From Bacteroidetes bacterium HGW-Bacteroidetes-2 (GTDB lineage Bacteria; Bacteroidota; Bacteroidia; Flavobacteriales; Flavobacteriaceae), in assembly GCA_002842575.1 (NCBI GenBank), contig PHDJ01000011.1:22612-86611 (forward strand): a stretch of 64,000 nt of DNA. The letters run 5' to 3'. The notes beneath the pieces were generated by a model that saw only the letters and a program-made list of their open reading frames with translations, did not search any database and was not told the DNA's origin. The translations under genes and the position numbers were made by a program. Of this stretch, positions 1 through 9,877 are shown piece after piece; the stretch's first letter is position 1; each line of letters starts with the position of its first letter.

Positions 1-271
1 GAAGCGATGGAGGTTTTGCAATGCCCTTATGAACAGAAAAACACAAGCCATTTGCCTGCCCTAAATCGTGATATGGATCCTGACCTATAATAACCACTTT
101 TACTTTTGAGAAAGGCGTTTGGGTAAAAGCTGAAAATACCTCTTCTATTGGTGGAAAACACAATTCTTTGCTATATTCTTCTTTTACAAATTTTGTCAAG
201 ATTTTGAAATACTCTTTTTCAAATTCTGTTGAAAGTTTCTCCCGCCAACTTTCTTCTATTTTTTCGTGCAT
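1..271 (-). CDS. ung: Uracil-DNA glycosylase, N-terminal part (cut by window edge)
   Basis: Reading the minus strand from the ATG at 271-269 gives 90 residues with no stop before the left edge. The product starts MHEKIEESW and carries the family-1 uracil-DNA glycosylase signature [13 protein letters not shown] at residues 63-75, where the aspartate (D65) is the catalytic water-activating residue. The enzyme removes uracil from DNA to start base-excision repair in the cytoplasm. Only about 40% of the usual 220 residues is present. It is divergent from mutS2 with 40 bases between the start codons, so both promoters must overlap the opposite gene or be very compact. Confidence 0.93.
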   Translation of the reverse strand, partial: MHEKIEESWREKLSTEFEKEYFKILTKFVKEEYSKELCFPPIEEVFSAFTQTPFSKVKVVIIGQDPYHDLGQANGLCFSVHKGIAKPPSL

Positions 272-311
272 TATGCTTACTTTTACCGTAAAAATAAGCA
301 GAATATCTTTA

Positions 312-2486
312 ATGATTAAAATCACACCAAAATCTCTTCATGATTTAGAATTTCACACTGTAAGAAAACATCTTGCGTCTTTATGCATAACCGAAATTGC
401 AAGTGAACGAGCACTAGAAATAGTGCCGTTTTCTACTTTTGAAGATGCGAAAATAGCACTAATAGAAGTCCAAGAATACAAAGCATCCTTAAATGGGGAC
501 AATCGAATTCCTAATCATGGATTTGAAGCTATTTTTAGAGAATTGAAATTGTTACAAGTGGAAAATAGCATGCTGGAAATTTCTTCTTTTCGAAAGATTT
601 TAGGGGTTACCGAAACTACCTATACCTTACTAAATTTCTTTTCTAAATTTAAGGAATTTTACCTCTCGCTTTATGCAAAATCTTCAGAGGTACAATATAC
701 TAATAGTATAGGCGATGAGATAAAAAGTATTATAGACAAATATGGCGAAATAAAAGACAATGCCACACCCGAATTAGCAAGCATAAGAAGAGCAATGAAC
801 GGGATGAAAGGAAAAATTAATTCATCGTTTTTAGCAGCATTATCAAAATATAATGGGTTGGATTATCTAGATGAAATACGCGAATCTTTTATAGATAACC
901 GAAGAGTACTTGCGGTAAAAGCTATGTATCGCAAAAAAGTAAAAGGAGCATTAATGGGTACATCAAAAACAGGAAGTATTGTTTTTATTGAACCCGAAGC
1001 CACATTAAACTACTCAAGAGAACTAAACAACCTGCTTTTTGAAGAAAACGAGGAAATTACAAAAATCCTCAAGAAATTAACCAATTATATGCGGCCGTTC
1101 AGAGAAGTCATAGATACCTATCAGGAATTTTTAATTGCTATAGATATTATTGCCGCAAAAGCAAAATATGCACATCAATTAAACGCAGTACTACCTGTAC
1201 TTACCAAAGAAAGAAATTTGCACTTAATAGATGCATACCACCCAATTTTATACCTCAGTAATCTAAAAAATAAAGAAAAAACCTATCCACAAACCATTGA
1301 ATTAATTTCTGAAAAGCGCATCATTGTTATTTCAGGACCTAACGCTGGAGGAAAGAGTATCACTCTTAAAACCGTTGGTTTGCTTCAGTTAATGATACAA
1401 AGTGGGATGCTTATTCCTGTAAAAGTACAAAGCAAAGTTTGCTTTTTTGATAGAATTTTAACGGATATTGGCGATAATCAATCCATTGAAAATCATTTAA
1501 GCACCTACAGCTATCGTTTGAAAATGATGAATTATTTTCTTAAAAAATGCAATAATAAAACCCTTTTTTTAATAGATGAATTTGGCACCGGAAGCGACCC
1601 TGAATTAGGAGGTGCACTAGCAGAAACTTTTTTAGAAGTATTTTATGAACGCGAAGCCTTTGGCATTATAACCACACATTACACCAATTTAAAAATGCTT
1701 GCTAATGAGTTACCCCACGCTATAAATGGCAATATGATGTTTAATCAAAACACACTAGAACCATTGTATAAGTTACATTTAGGCGAAGCCGGAAGCTCCT
1801 TTACATTTGAGGTAGCTCAAAAAAATGGTATCCCCTACAGTTTGATTAACCGATCAAAAAAGAAAATAGAGCGCAGCAAATTGCGTTTTGATAAAAGCAT
1901 AGCTGACCTGCAAAAGGAACGTTCTAAACTTCAGAAAACATCAGAATCCTTAAAAACAGAGGAACAAAAAGCAAAAGTAGAAAGCAAACAATTAGAAGAA
2001 ATAAATCTGAAAATTCAACAAAAACTAGAAAGTTATCAGGAGTTATATGACAGCAACCAGCGATTAATTCATTTAGGAAGAAAAATAGATGTCTTGGCGG
2101 AAAACTATTTTAATTCTAAACAGAAAAAACAATTATTAGATGAGTTTTTGAAAATTGTGACCATAGAAAATTCAAAAAAAACAATACAACCTGTTAAGGA
2201 AAAAAAGGCATTAAAAGCCAAAGTAATTCGTGTAGAAAAAGAAGTAGAACAAAAAGTGGCAGTAATACGTGAGAAGAAAATAGAAAAAAAAGTTTTACAG
2301 AAAAGAGAAGTTGAAAACAAACCTAAAGTACAACTAAAAATTGGGGATAAAGTGCGAATGGTTGGTGGTAAAGCTACAGGTACTATTGACTCTTTAGAAA
2401 AAAATAAAGCCACTGTAAATTATGGTATCTTTACTACCAACCTAAATGTGGATGCCCTTGAATTTGTAGAAAGAAAGAAAAAGTAG
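312..2486 (+). CDS. mutS2: MutS2-family DNA-binding ATPase, no Smr domain
   Basis: 724 residues from the ATG at 312, which opens [14 protein letters not shown] as in MutS2 proteins. The frame is open further upstream to 168, but that part overlaps ung and looks non-coding. Walker A GPNAGGKS lies at about 342-349 and Walker [14 protein letters not shown] at about 418-430. A lysine/glutamate-rich coiled coil (about 510-650) and a KOW-like tail ([13 protein letters not shown]) follow. MutS2 binds branched DNA or stalled ribosomes and uses ATP; it is not the mismatch-recognition MutS. The protein ends right after the KOW-like part, so the C-terminal Smr nuclease domain of Bacillus MutS2 is absent. 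The next gene starts 4 bases downstream, implying cotranscription. Confidence 0.93.
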   Translation: MIKITPKSLHDLEFHTVRKHLASLCITEIASERALEIVPFSTFEDAKIALIEVQEYKASLNGDNRIPNHGFEAIFRELKLLQVENSMLEISSFRKILGVTETTYTLLNFFSKFKEFYLSLYAKSSEVQYTNSIGDEIKSIIDKYGEIKDNATPELASIRRAMNGMKGKINSSFLAALSKYNGLDYLDEIRESFIDNRRVLAVKAMYRKKVKGALMGTSKTGSIVFIEPEATLNYSRELNNLLFEENEEITKILKKLTNYMRPFREVIDTYQEFLIAIDIIAAKAKYAHQLNAVLPVLTKERNLHLIDAYHPILYLSNLKNKEKTYPQTIELISEKRIIVISGPNAGGKSITLKTVGLLQLMIQSGMLIPVKVQSKVCFFDRILTDIGDNQSIENHLSTYSYRLKMMNYFLKKCNNKTLFLIDEFGTGSDPELGGALAETFLEVFYEREAFGIITTHYTNLKMLANELPHAINGNMMFNQNTLEPLYKLHLGEAGSSFTFEVAQKNGIPYSLINRSKKKIERSKLRFDKSIADLQKERSKLQKTSESLKTEEQKAKVESKQLEEINLKIQQKLESYQELYDSNQRLIHLGRKIDVLAENYFNSKQKKQLLDEFLKIVTIENSKKTIQPVKEKKALKAKVIRVEKEVEQKVAVIREKKIEKKVLQKREVENKPKVQLKIGDKVRMVGGKATGTIDSLEKNKATVNYGIFTTNLNVDALEFVERKKK

Positions 2487-2490
2487 CAAG

Positions 2491-2895
2491 ATGAAAGGCG
2501 ATAAAAAAATAGTTCTTTTTGACGGAGTCTGCAATTTGTGCAACAACTCGGTTACTTTTATTATTAAAAAAGATAAAAAAGACAGATTCAGATTTGCGGC
2601 TTTGCAATCTAAAATAGGCAAAGGATTGGTACAAAAATACCATATCGATATTTCTAAACTAGATTCTATACTTTTAATTGAAGGAGAAACTTATTCTTAT
2701 AAATCTACAGCAGCATTGCATATTGCAAAACATTTAGGCGGGGTTTATTCAATGTTTTATACTTTAATTGTCCTCCCTCCTATTGTTCGTAATTTTTTTT
2801 ATGACATTATCGCAAAAAACCGATACAAATGGTTTGGAAAAAAAGAAAGTTGCATGATTCCAACACCTGAATTAAAAGCGAAGTTTTTGAGATAA
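2491..2895 (+). CDS. DCC-family thiol-disulfide oxidoreductase (DUF393)
   Basis: 134 residues. The DxxCxxC signature that names the family is DGVCNLC at residues 11-17, in a thioredoxin-like setting (KIVLFDGVCNLC, then a helix rich in lysine). A second conserved region, YSMFYTLIVLPPIVRNFFYD (about residues 87-106), is typical of the C-terminal half of DUF393. No signal peptide is visible, so a cytoplasmic location is likely. The start codon is 4 bases after the mutS2 stop, which points to an operon. Redox activity is inferred from the cysteine pair; a physiological substrate is not known for the family. Confidence 0.88.
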   Translation: MKGDKKIVLFDGVCNLCNNSVTFIIKKDKKDRFRFAALQSKIGKGLVQKYHIDISKLDSILLIEGETYSYKSTAALHIAKHLGGVYSMFYTLIVLPPIVRNFFYDIIAKNRYKWFGKKESCMIPTPELKAKFLR

Positions 2896-2906
2896 TTTTT
2901 ATAGGT

Positions 2907-3782
2907 TTATTCAATATTTCCCCTAATAATAAGATCATGACTAGTCGCAAAATTATTGATATACCAATTGCCAAGTGTGCCAGATGCATCCCAACATACA
3001 ATTCTAAATACAACGGTAGTAACAGAAGTTAAATTTTGCAAATCTAGTATGCTACTTAAATTAATTGCAGCTTGGAGATTACCTGCTCCTGCTGTATTAT
3101 TTCCCCAACTTATTGCACCTTCTATATCAATAAAGTTAACTCCATCAATGCTATATTGCCAAATTCCAGTAGTTGGTCCAGTTCCAGATCTTCGAATGTT
3201 ATAAGGGTCAATTGATTGTAAGGAAATAGTAGCCCCCAAAACTGGTGTAATAGTAAAAGTGACAAAATTTTCAGCATCAATGGCACTAGCTTGTTCTGCT
3301 ATAAGTAAATCAAAACCATTTCCGCCCCAAGCATTTCCAGCTCCTCCACCAGAAGTTGTAATACCGGCTCCTCGTGTTAAACCACCAACATTAACTGAGG
3401 CATTAGTTAATGTTGCAGCAAATGGACTCAAACCAAAAGCAGCTAAACCATTCATTTCCCATCCAGCCAAAATTGGAGAAGGACTAATGCTTTGAGTGAA
3501 TATTATTTCCCAAATATTCTCCACACCATTGTATATCTGTAATGTTCTATTAATACCATCCATTACATATACTAAAAGCCCATCATCGGCAGCGGTTACC
3601 GGAATTAAATCGCGTTGGGAAATAGTTACTCTTGGAGGCATCAAGCCACCAAAATTAGTACCATTATTTGTACTGCTAATATCTAAAACAGATGCGGTAC
3701 TTGGAGTTGTTGTATTTATACCAACCTGAGAAATGGCAATACTCGAAAAAAGAAAAACAGCTAGTGTTATGAATGCTTTCAT
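2907..3782 (-). CDS. Secreted protein with flavobacterial QVGINTTTP-type N-terminus
   Basis: 291 residues with a signal peptide (MKAFITLAVFLFSSIAIS) and likely cleavage before QVGINTTTP. This opening, followed by a GGLMPPRV block (about 46-53), recurs in many secreted or surface proteins of flavobacteria. The rest is rich in Gly, Thr, Asn and Ser with alternating hydrophobic residues, as expected for a beta-sandwich. About residues 105-285 form one block resembling the non-catalytic domains of extracellular proteins. No enzyme motif or C-terminal sorting domain was found. It is convergent with the DCC gene (11 bases apart). Function unknown; an extracellular or surface role is inferred. Confidence 0.75.
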   Translation of the reverse strand: MKAFITLAVFLFSSIAISQVGINTTTPSTASVLDISSTNNGTNFGGLMPPRVTISQRDLIPVTAADDGLLVYVMDGINRTLQIYNGVENIWEIIFTQSISPSPILAGWEMNGLAAFGLSPFAATLTNASVNVGGLTRGAGITTSGGGAGNAWGGNGFDLLIAEQASAIDAENFVTFTITPVLGATISLQSIDPYNIRRSGTGPTTGIWQYSIDGVNFIDIEGAISWGNNTAGAGNLQAAINLSSILDLQNLTSVTTVVFRIVCWDASGTLGNWYINNFATSHDLIIRGNIE

Positions 3783-3997
3783 TTATGCTTAATTTAAATT
3801 ATGCATAAGTCAGTGGTGAAGAGTTGTAAAAAAGGGTCTGTAAATATAAAAATTAGTTTGTTATGTATTGTTTTTTAGTTTAAATTAAATATTTAACTTT
3901 CTTAAAACCGAAATTTTTTTAAAAAAAAAGTGCATTACATAAAATAGTTTGTAAATTTAGCCACTTAAATATAAATCAAACTAAAACTTAAAAAAAA

Positions 3998-6916
3998 ATG
4001 AAATTAAATTTTTACTTTTTGGCAGTCACGTTGCTTATGGCATTTGGCATCACTGCACAAGAAAACAACCCATTGGGTCCAAACTATGTTGGAACCATTA
4101 CCATGCAGCATGTCCCATCAATTGCTTCTCAAACACAATTGTTACCATCGAGAGAAAAAATTATAGGAGATGTAGAAGACGGAAGATCCTACGGTAACAA
4201 AGTTATTATTGGAAAAGATCCACAAGAAGAAGATGACTATTTTGTGAGAAATGCTAACAAACTAGCTCAAACCATTAAAGGAAAAGCACCAATATTAGTT
4301 TTTGATGGTTATGCTTCCGGCTCACAACCAACAGATCCTGATATGGCTGTAGGTCCAAATCACGTGATTGTTACTTTCAATACCGGTTTTAAAATTTATG
4401 ACAAAAATGGCGTTGCATTAACAGGCCAGATTTCACCAAACCCAACCATTTTTCCAAATGGAGGCTGTTGTGATTTAACGGTATCTTATGACAATGCTGC
4501 TGACCGATGGGTATTAACCTTTTTGGGAAGTGGTGCTCAAATAGCTGTTTCTGATGGACCAGATCCTATAAACGATGGATGGAATAACTATAACATTCCA
4601 CAAATAAATGATTATCAAAAATTGTCTGTTTGGAGTGATGGGTATTACATAACCGACAACACAAACTCCACAAATAGAGTTTGGGCTTTAGAAAGAGATA
4701 AAATGTTATTGGGTCAAACCGCTCAAATATTAGGTTTTAACCTACCCGGTATTGTAACAAGCGGTTTTTACAGTCCACAAGCATTAAATGTAACAAACGG
4801 CAATATGCCCGCTCCAGGTGGTGCAACCTTTATTTATTTGCAAGATGATGCTTGGGGTGGCGTAGCAAATGACCACATTAAATTGTGGAATTTAAATGTA
4901 AATTGGGTTACTCCTGGCAGTTCTGTTATGTCTGCTGCTGTGCAAATACCTACTACTCCTTTTATTTCTGTTTTTGATGGAGGAAGTTTTTCAAATTTAA
5001 CTCAACCAGGTGGTGGTGCTGCAATAGATGCGCTTCAAGCAACAGTAATGAATCAGGCACAATTTAGAAAATTTGGTACACACAACTCTGCTGTTTTTAA
5101 TTTTGTAGTAGATACAGACGCATCAGCTGGTGAATTAGCAGGAATTCGTTGGTTTGAATTGCGTCAAACCGCAGACAATCAACCTTGGACGCTTTTTCAA
5201 GAAGGAACATATATAGCGCAAGATGGCAAACATGCTTGGCACGGTAGTTTAATGATGGATGCATCTGGAAACATTGGTATGGGATATACCTCAATGGCAG
5301 GGCCTACAACTCCAAATCCTACTAATTTTAGAGTTAGTTCCTATTATACTGGCCGTTTTGCAAGTGACCCATTGAACACAATGACTATTTCTGAAGAATT
5401 AATTGCTGCTGGTAATGCAAACATTCCAGGCAATAGATATGGTGATTATGACAAAATAGACATTGACCCTTCTGATGATAAAACCTTTTGGTTTATCAAT
5501 GAATATATGAATAGTGGTCGTAAAGGGGTTGTTGGAGTATTTAAAATAGCACCCGATTTTAATAATGATATGGGTGTAATTAGTATAGATCAACCTAATA
5601 ATGGTATTCTTACCGCTGCTGAACAAGTGGTTGTAACTGTATTTAATTTTGGTTTAGATACACAAACTAATATTCCTATTAGCTTAGTAGTTGATGGTGT
5701 AACTATAGCAAATGAAGTTGTACCAGGTCCTATAACCTCTGCTTCTTCTGTTCCTTATACTTTTTCTGCTACCGTAAATATGTCCACACAAGGACAAACT
5801 TATGAAATTGTTGCAGCAACAAACTTGGTAAGTGATGAAGATAACACAAATAACAGCGTAACTAAAAATGTAACACACATTTTTTCAAATGATATTGGTG
5901 TTGCTTCAATAACAAGTCCTGTTAGTGGTGAAGGTTTAGGAAATGAAACAGTAACTGTCGTAATTGAAAATTTTGGAACTTCAGCAGCTTCTAACTTTAA
6001 TGTTTCTTATTCTATAAATGGAGGAACACCAGTAGTTGAAAATGTTCCAGGACCTGTTACTCCAGGGAACACAATCAATTATTCCTTTGCTGCCTTAGCA
6101 AATTTATCTGCACCTGGAACTTATCAATTTTCTGCCAGTACGCTTCTAGCAGGTGATTCTGATGCATCTAACGATACAGCAACTAAAACCGTAGTAAATT
6201 TGTCTTGCTCTTCTGAAACTGTAACTCCTAACCTTCCTATTGGCCCAGGCCAAGGTGTAATAACAAATTCTATAATCAATTTTACAGAAGATTTTATTGT
6301 AAATGATTTAAATGTAACTATTAATGCAACTCATACTTGGGTTGGGGATATAGATATTAAATTAATAGCACCAGATAATAGTCAAGTAATACTTTTTGAT
6401 AGAAGAGGTGGTAGTGGTGATAATTTAACCAATACTACTTTTGATGACGAAGCTACCACCCCAATTGCAAGTGGAACTCCTCCTTTTACAGGATCTTTTC
6501 AACCTGAGGGCAATTTATCTGATTTCGACGGTTTAAATTCTGCAGGAAACTGGACTCTTCGTATTACAGACAATGCTGGTGGTGATGGTGGAACTTTATT
6601 AAATTGGACACTACAAATTTGTGGCGACCCAACGCTTACCATTGGAGAAAACTTTGCAGACAATAGCGAGTTGATGATTTTAGACAGAGGAGATAAAATG
6701 TTTAAAGTTTTATTAAATACTACCTCTATGCAAGATAAACTTACCTTTACCGTGCATAATATGTTAGGTCAAAAATTACTCAATAAAGTATTGAAAAATG
6801 AAAATGGCACAGGATATGAATATGATTTAGATATGTCCTATGCTTCTGCTGGCGTTTACCTTGTTAGAATTGGTAATAGAAAAAATGGTAGTGTGAAAAG
6901 AATTATAGTAAAATAA
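3998..6916 (+). CDS. Secreted T9SS cargo with CARDB-like repeats and a P domain
   Basis: 972 residues. A signal peptide (1-20, ending FGITAQ) leads a beta-rich region of about 500 residues with propeller-like WxxD and DGG stretches. Two CARDB-like repeats follow at about 525-730; each opens NDMGV or NDIGV and has a PGPIT/PGPVT turn. A proprotein-convertase P domain covers about 735-880 (THTWVGDIDIKLIAPD, WTLRITDNAGGD). The last 80 residues form a type A T9SS sorting domain ending SAGVYLVRIGNRKNG-SVKRIIVK. The protein is therefore expected to cross the outer membrane by T9SS and have its tail removed. No protease catalytic triad was found. A rho-independent terminator follows. Confidence 0.85.
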   Translation: MKLNFYFLAVTLLMAFGITAQENNPLGPNYVGTITMQHVPSIASQTQLLPSREKIIGDVEDGRSYGNKVIIGKDPQEEDDYFVRNANKLAQTIKGKAPILVFDGYASGSQPTDPDMAVGPNHVIVTFNTGFKIYDKNGVALTGQISPNPTIFPNGGCCDLTVSYDNAADRWVLTFLGSGAQIAVSDGPDPINDGWNNYNIPQINDYQKLSVWSDGYYITDNTNSTNRVWALERDKMLLGQTAQILGFNLPGIVTSGFYSPQALNVTNGNMPAPGGATFIYLQDDAWGGVANDHIKLWNLNVNWVTPGSSVMSAAVQIPTTPFISVFDGGSFSNLTQPGGGAAIDALQATVMNQAQFRKFGTHNSAVFNFVVDTDASAGELAGIRWFELRQTADNQPWTLFQEGTYIAQDGKHAWHGSLMMDASGNIGMGYTSMAGPTTPNPTNFRVSSYYTGRFASDPLNTMTISEELIAAGNANIPGNRYGDYDKIDIDPSDDKTFWFINEYMNSGRKGVVGVFKIAPDFNNDMGVISIDQPNNGILTAAEQVVVTVFNFGLDTQTNIPISLVVDGVTIANEVVPGPITSASSVPYTFSATVNMSTQGQTYEIVAATNLVSDEDNTNNSVTKNVTHIFSNDIGVASITSPVSGEGLGNETVTVVIENFGTSAASNFNVSYSINGGTPVVENVPGPVTPGNTINYSFAALANLSAPGTYQFSASTLLAGDSDASNDTATKTVVNLSCSSETVTPNLPIGPGQGVITNSIINFTEDFIVNDLNVTINATHTWVGDIDIKLIAPDNSQVILFDRRGGSGDNLTNTTFDDEATTPIASGTPPFTGSFQPEGNLSDFDGLNSAGNWTLRITDNAGGDGGTLLNWTLQICGDPTLTIGENFADNSELMILDRGDKMFKVLLNTTSMQDKLTFTVHNMLGQKLLNKVLKNENGTGYEYDLDMSYASAGVYLVRIGNRKNGSVKRIIVK

Positions 6917-6940
6917 TTTATTTTTAATCCTAAATTTTTA

Positions 6941-6970
6941 AAGGCTGTCTTTTTAAGGCAGCCTTTTTTT
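6941..6970 (+). terminator. Rho-independent terminator after the T9SS cargo gene
   Basis: Stem AAGGCTG (6941-6947) pairs with CAGCCTT (6959-6965), with an 11-base loop and a run of T residues following. It begins 25 bases after the stop codon at 6916. Confidence 0.8.
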
Positions 6971-6984
6971 GTTTTAAGGAAAGG

Positions 6985-7085
6985 GTAGAGAGAAGTTAGA
7001 AGTTAGGAATATTTCTAATTATCAAGATTTTTCTTATCGCTTACAGCTGCCTTTGCGGCTCTGTTACTTTGCGTGAAATATATAC
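6985..7085. repeat. Possible dispersed intergenic repeat remnants
   Basis: The gap between two convergent genes holds a short tandem (GAAGTTAGAAGTTAGGA, near 6992-7008) and an imperfect repeat around CTTTGCGGCTC...CTTTGCGTGAAA (about 7050-7080). Strings of this type recur between genes in flavobacterial chromosomes, to my knowledge. No open frame, promoter or RNA gene was seen. Whether these are true dispersed repeats cannot be shown from one copy. Confidence 0.3.
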
Positions 7086-7178
7086 TTGGGTTTGGAAAGA
7101 AAAAATAGAATAATGAATAATGCGAGTAACAAACGTGGTATTTGAATTTCTGAAGATATTTTTTAAATAAAATTTTTA

Positions 7179-8624
7179 TTATGAATCTACACCAAATGTT
7201 TTTGAAGGATTGTTAGCTTTAGGATACTTTAACATACTTTCTCCATCTGCAATGATAGCAGATACTGTTGCGTCGCCTGTAACATTCACTACAGTTCTAA
7301 ACATATCTAAAATTCGATCTACGGGAAAAATAATTGCTATCCAAGCCGGATTTAAACCTACAGAATCTAAAACAATAATTAGCATAACTAAACCAGCACT
7401 TGGCACAGCAGCAGAGCCAATGGAAGCTAAAGTAGCAGTAGCAACAACGACTAACTGTTGTCCTAATGTTAAATCAATCATATGCATTTGTGCCAAAAAA
7501 ATTACAGCTATAGCTTGATACATACTTGTGCCATCCATATTTACAGTAGCTCCAATTGGAAGAACAAAGCCAGCAATTTTTTTATCAACTCCTAAATTAT
7601 TTTCAACACACTCCATAGTTACAGGTAATGTGGCTGCACTACTAGATGTAGAAAACGCGAGTGCTTGTGCGGGACTCATTGCTTTAAAAAATCCTTTATA
7701 AGGTATTTTTTTTACAAATATTTTTAAAATTAAAGGATAGATTATAAAAATCATTAGTAATAGTCCAAACAATACCGTTAAAGAATACCAACTCAACCCT
7801 TTAAATATTTCCACAACTTTGCCAATGTCATCGCCTGCCATTTTACTTACTACACCTGCTAAAAGAGCAAAAACAAAGAAGGGAGCCGCTTGCATAACGA
7901 AGTCTACCATTTTCAGGAAAACCTCCATGATGCTATCCACAAGCTTTATTACTGGTTTTGCTTTGTCATTTGGTATAAACAATAAGCAAATTCCAAAAAA
8001 TATCGCAAAAAAGATAATTTGCAGCATCAAACCATTATTTGATAAGGAATAAAAAAAATTATCAGGCACAATATCTACAAGTGGTTGTAAAGGAGTTATT
8101 TCCTTTCTTTTTTTTGCAACATCCAGTCTGTCGTTAAGAGAGACTTCTTTGAGCTCGGTTTTTGTTAAATCAGAAATTTTTTGAGCACGTTGCAAAAAAA
8201 TAGGATCCTGAAGATAATTTATACCATCTTTCAATTCATATCCTTGCGAAGATGCCCAGATTTCATAACTAATTCTATTATCAATTCGGCTTTGCTCATC
8301 GATAAGTTTTCCGGGTTTAAAGGTGTTTACTAATACTAAACCTAATGATATAGCAGCTACTGTTGTAATTAGATAAATTAAAAGAGTCTTCCCTCCCATT
8401 CTTCCTAAACTAGCTGGATCACCAATATTTGCTACACCGCTGATAATGGAAAATAAAACCAAGGGTACCGCAATTAATTTTAAAAGATTAATAAAAATGA
8501 TTCCAAAAGGATCTATCCAATTAATGGTAAAAGCACTCCAACCCAAAGTGCTCGATAAAAGAGCCCAAAGGATTCCGAAAATCATTCCAATAATTATTTT
8601 CCAATGCAGTGCTATATTTTTCAT
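7179..8624 (-). CDS. Dicarboxylate/amino acid:cation symporter (DAACS family)
   Basis: 481 residues, multi-spanning. The serine-rich re-entrant loop (STSSSAATLP, 325-334) and the NMDGTS motif (362-367) of the glutamate/C4-dicarboxylate carriers are intact, as is the RTVVNVTGDA stretch in the last core helix (443-452). The protein imports acidic amino acids or dicarboxylates with Na+ or H+. Residues 105-180 make a long polar insert between early helices, not found in GltPh or DctA but seen in many Bacteroidota members. The start codon lies 7 bases after the aroC stop, so it is probably cotranscribed with aroC. Substrate cannot be set from sequence. Confidence 0.92.
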   Translation of the reverse strand: MKNIALHWKIIIGMIFGILWALLSSTLGWSAFTINWIDPFGIIFINLLKLIAVPLVLFSIISGVANIGDPASLGRMGGKTLLIYLITTVAAISLGLVLVNTFKPGKLIDEQSRIDNRISYEIWASSQGYELKDGINYLQDPIFLQRAQKISDLTKTELKEVSLNDRLDVAKKRKEITPLQPLVDIVPDNFFYSLSNNGLMLQIIFFAIFFGICLLFIPNDKAKPVIKLVDSIMEVFLKMVDFVMQAAPFFVFALLAGVVSKMAGDDIGKVVEIFKGLSWYSLTVLFGLLLMIFIIYPLILKIFVKKIPYKGFFKAMSPAQALAFSTSSSAATLPVTMECVENNLGVDKKIAGFVLPIGATVNMDGTSMYQAIAVIFLAQMHMIDLTLGQQLVVVATATLASIGSAAVPSAGLVMLIIVLDSVGLNPAWIAIIFPVDRILDMFRTVVNVTGDATVSAIIADGESMLKYPKANNPSKTFGVDS

Positions 8625-8631
8625 TTGTTTT

Positions 8632-9696
8632 TTATTTTTTTGAAACCTTTTGCAATAAATAATAATCCACTAAAACAAGGGCTGCCATTGCTTCTACAAT
8701 AGGTACCGCTCTAGGAACAACACAGGGGTCGTGCCTACCTTTACCTTGAATTTCGGCTTTGTTTCCTTGAGAATCGATAGTGTCTTGTTTTTGCATAATA
8801 GTGGCAACGGGTTTAAAGGCTACTCTAAAGTATATGTCCATTCCATTACTTATTCCTCCTTGAATACCACCACTTAAATTGGTTTTAGTGGTTCCATCTT
8901 CTTGAAAAATATCATTATGCTCACTACCAAGCATTTTTGCTCCACAAAATCCACTACCAAATTCAAACCCCTTCACAGCGTTGATAGAGAGCATCGCTTT
9001 TCCTAGTTCTGCGTGAAGTTTATCAAATACGGGTTCTCCTAAACCAATAGGTACGTTTTGCAAAACACATGTAATAGTACCTCCTACTGTGTCTCCTTCT
9101 TTTTTAATTTTTTTAATAAGAGTTTCCATTTTTTTTGCAGTTGCTAAATCTGGACAACGAACAGCAGTACTTTCTGTTTTGGAAAAGTCTAATTCTTGGT
9201 AGGGTTTATCTATAAATACCTCTCCCACGGAAGATACAAAAGCATTAATTTTTATTTCAGGAAGGAGTTGTTTTGCTATAGCTCCTGCTACCACTCGGCA
9301 AGCAGTTTCTCTAGCAGAAGACCTTCCGCCACCTCTATAATCGCGAAAACCATATTTTTTGTCATACGTAAAATCGGCATGTGATGGTCGATAAATATCT
9401 TTGTTGTGTGAATAATCTTTAGATTTTTGGTCTGTATTTTTAATCGTAAAACCAATAGGATTTCCAGTGGTTTTTCCTTCAAAAATTCCACTTAAAAATA
9501 CAACCTCATCTTCTTCTTTTCTTTGGGTTACTAGAGCAGATTGACCAGGTTTTCTGCGTTGCATTTCTAATGCGATAGATTCAAAATTAACAAAAAGACC
9601 CGAAGGACAACCATCAATTATACCACCAATGGCCTGACCATGGGATTCTCCAAAAGTGGTAAGCTTAAAAATGTTTCCAAAAGAATTACCCGCCAT
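8632..9696 (-). CDS. aroC: Chorismate synthase
   Basis: 354 residues from the ATG at 9696, which gives the family start [21 protein letters not shown] longer in-frame version from 9714 adds six residues and is less likely. GESHG lies at 16-20, [11 protein letters not shown] in the middle, and [12 protein letters not shown] near the C-terminus. The enzyme converts 5-enolpyruvylshikimate 3-phosphate to chorismate with reduced FMN, the last step of the common aromatic pathway, in the cytoplasm. It leads the pair with the symporter gene. A TACATTTG sequence at 9719-9712 on the minus strand fits a Bacteroidota -7 element about 15 bases before the start, although no clear -33 element is present. 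Confidence 0.96.
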   Translation of the reverse strand: MAGNSFGNIFKLTTFGESHGQAIGGIIDGCPSGLFVNFESIALEMQRRKPGQSALVTQRKEEDEVVFLSGIFEGKTTGNPIGFTIKNTDQKSKDYSHNKDIYRPSHADFTYDKKYGFRDYRGGGRSSARETACRVVAGAIAKQLLPEIKINAFVSSVGEVFIDKPYQELDFSKTESTAVRCPDLATAKKMETLIKKIKKEGDTVGGTITCVLQNVPIGLGEPVFDKLHAELGKAMLSINAVKGFEFGSGFCGAKMLGSEHNDIFQEDGTTKTNLSGGIQGGISNGMDIYFRVAFKPVATIMQKQDTIDSQGNKAEIQGKGRHDPCVVPRAVPIVEAMAALVLVDYYLLQKVSKK

Positions 9697-9877
9697 AAAA
9701 TTGGTTTTCAACAAATGTAAATTTTATAATAGAGATTTAAAAATATTGTATTGCTTAATATAAAATTAAGGTAGATTTATTTGGGTTAATGCAATAATAA
9801 CATTGTCTTAAGTAAGTGATAATCTGTATTTGTTGTCATAGAACTATAAAATATAGTCCTTTGTAAAAACCAAATCA

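Noticed and set aside
168..311. Extended N-terminus of mutS2
   Set aside because: This stretch is the antisense of the ung start and reads as low-quality sequence; the family start lies at 312.
3783..3808. TTATGC/GCATAA dyad just upstream of the gene at 2907-3782
   Set aside because: Six-base arms around an AT palindrome in a very AT-rich gap; could be an operator but the evidence is too thin.
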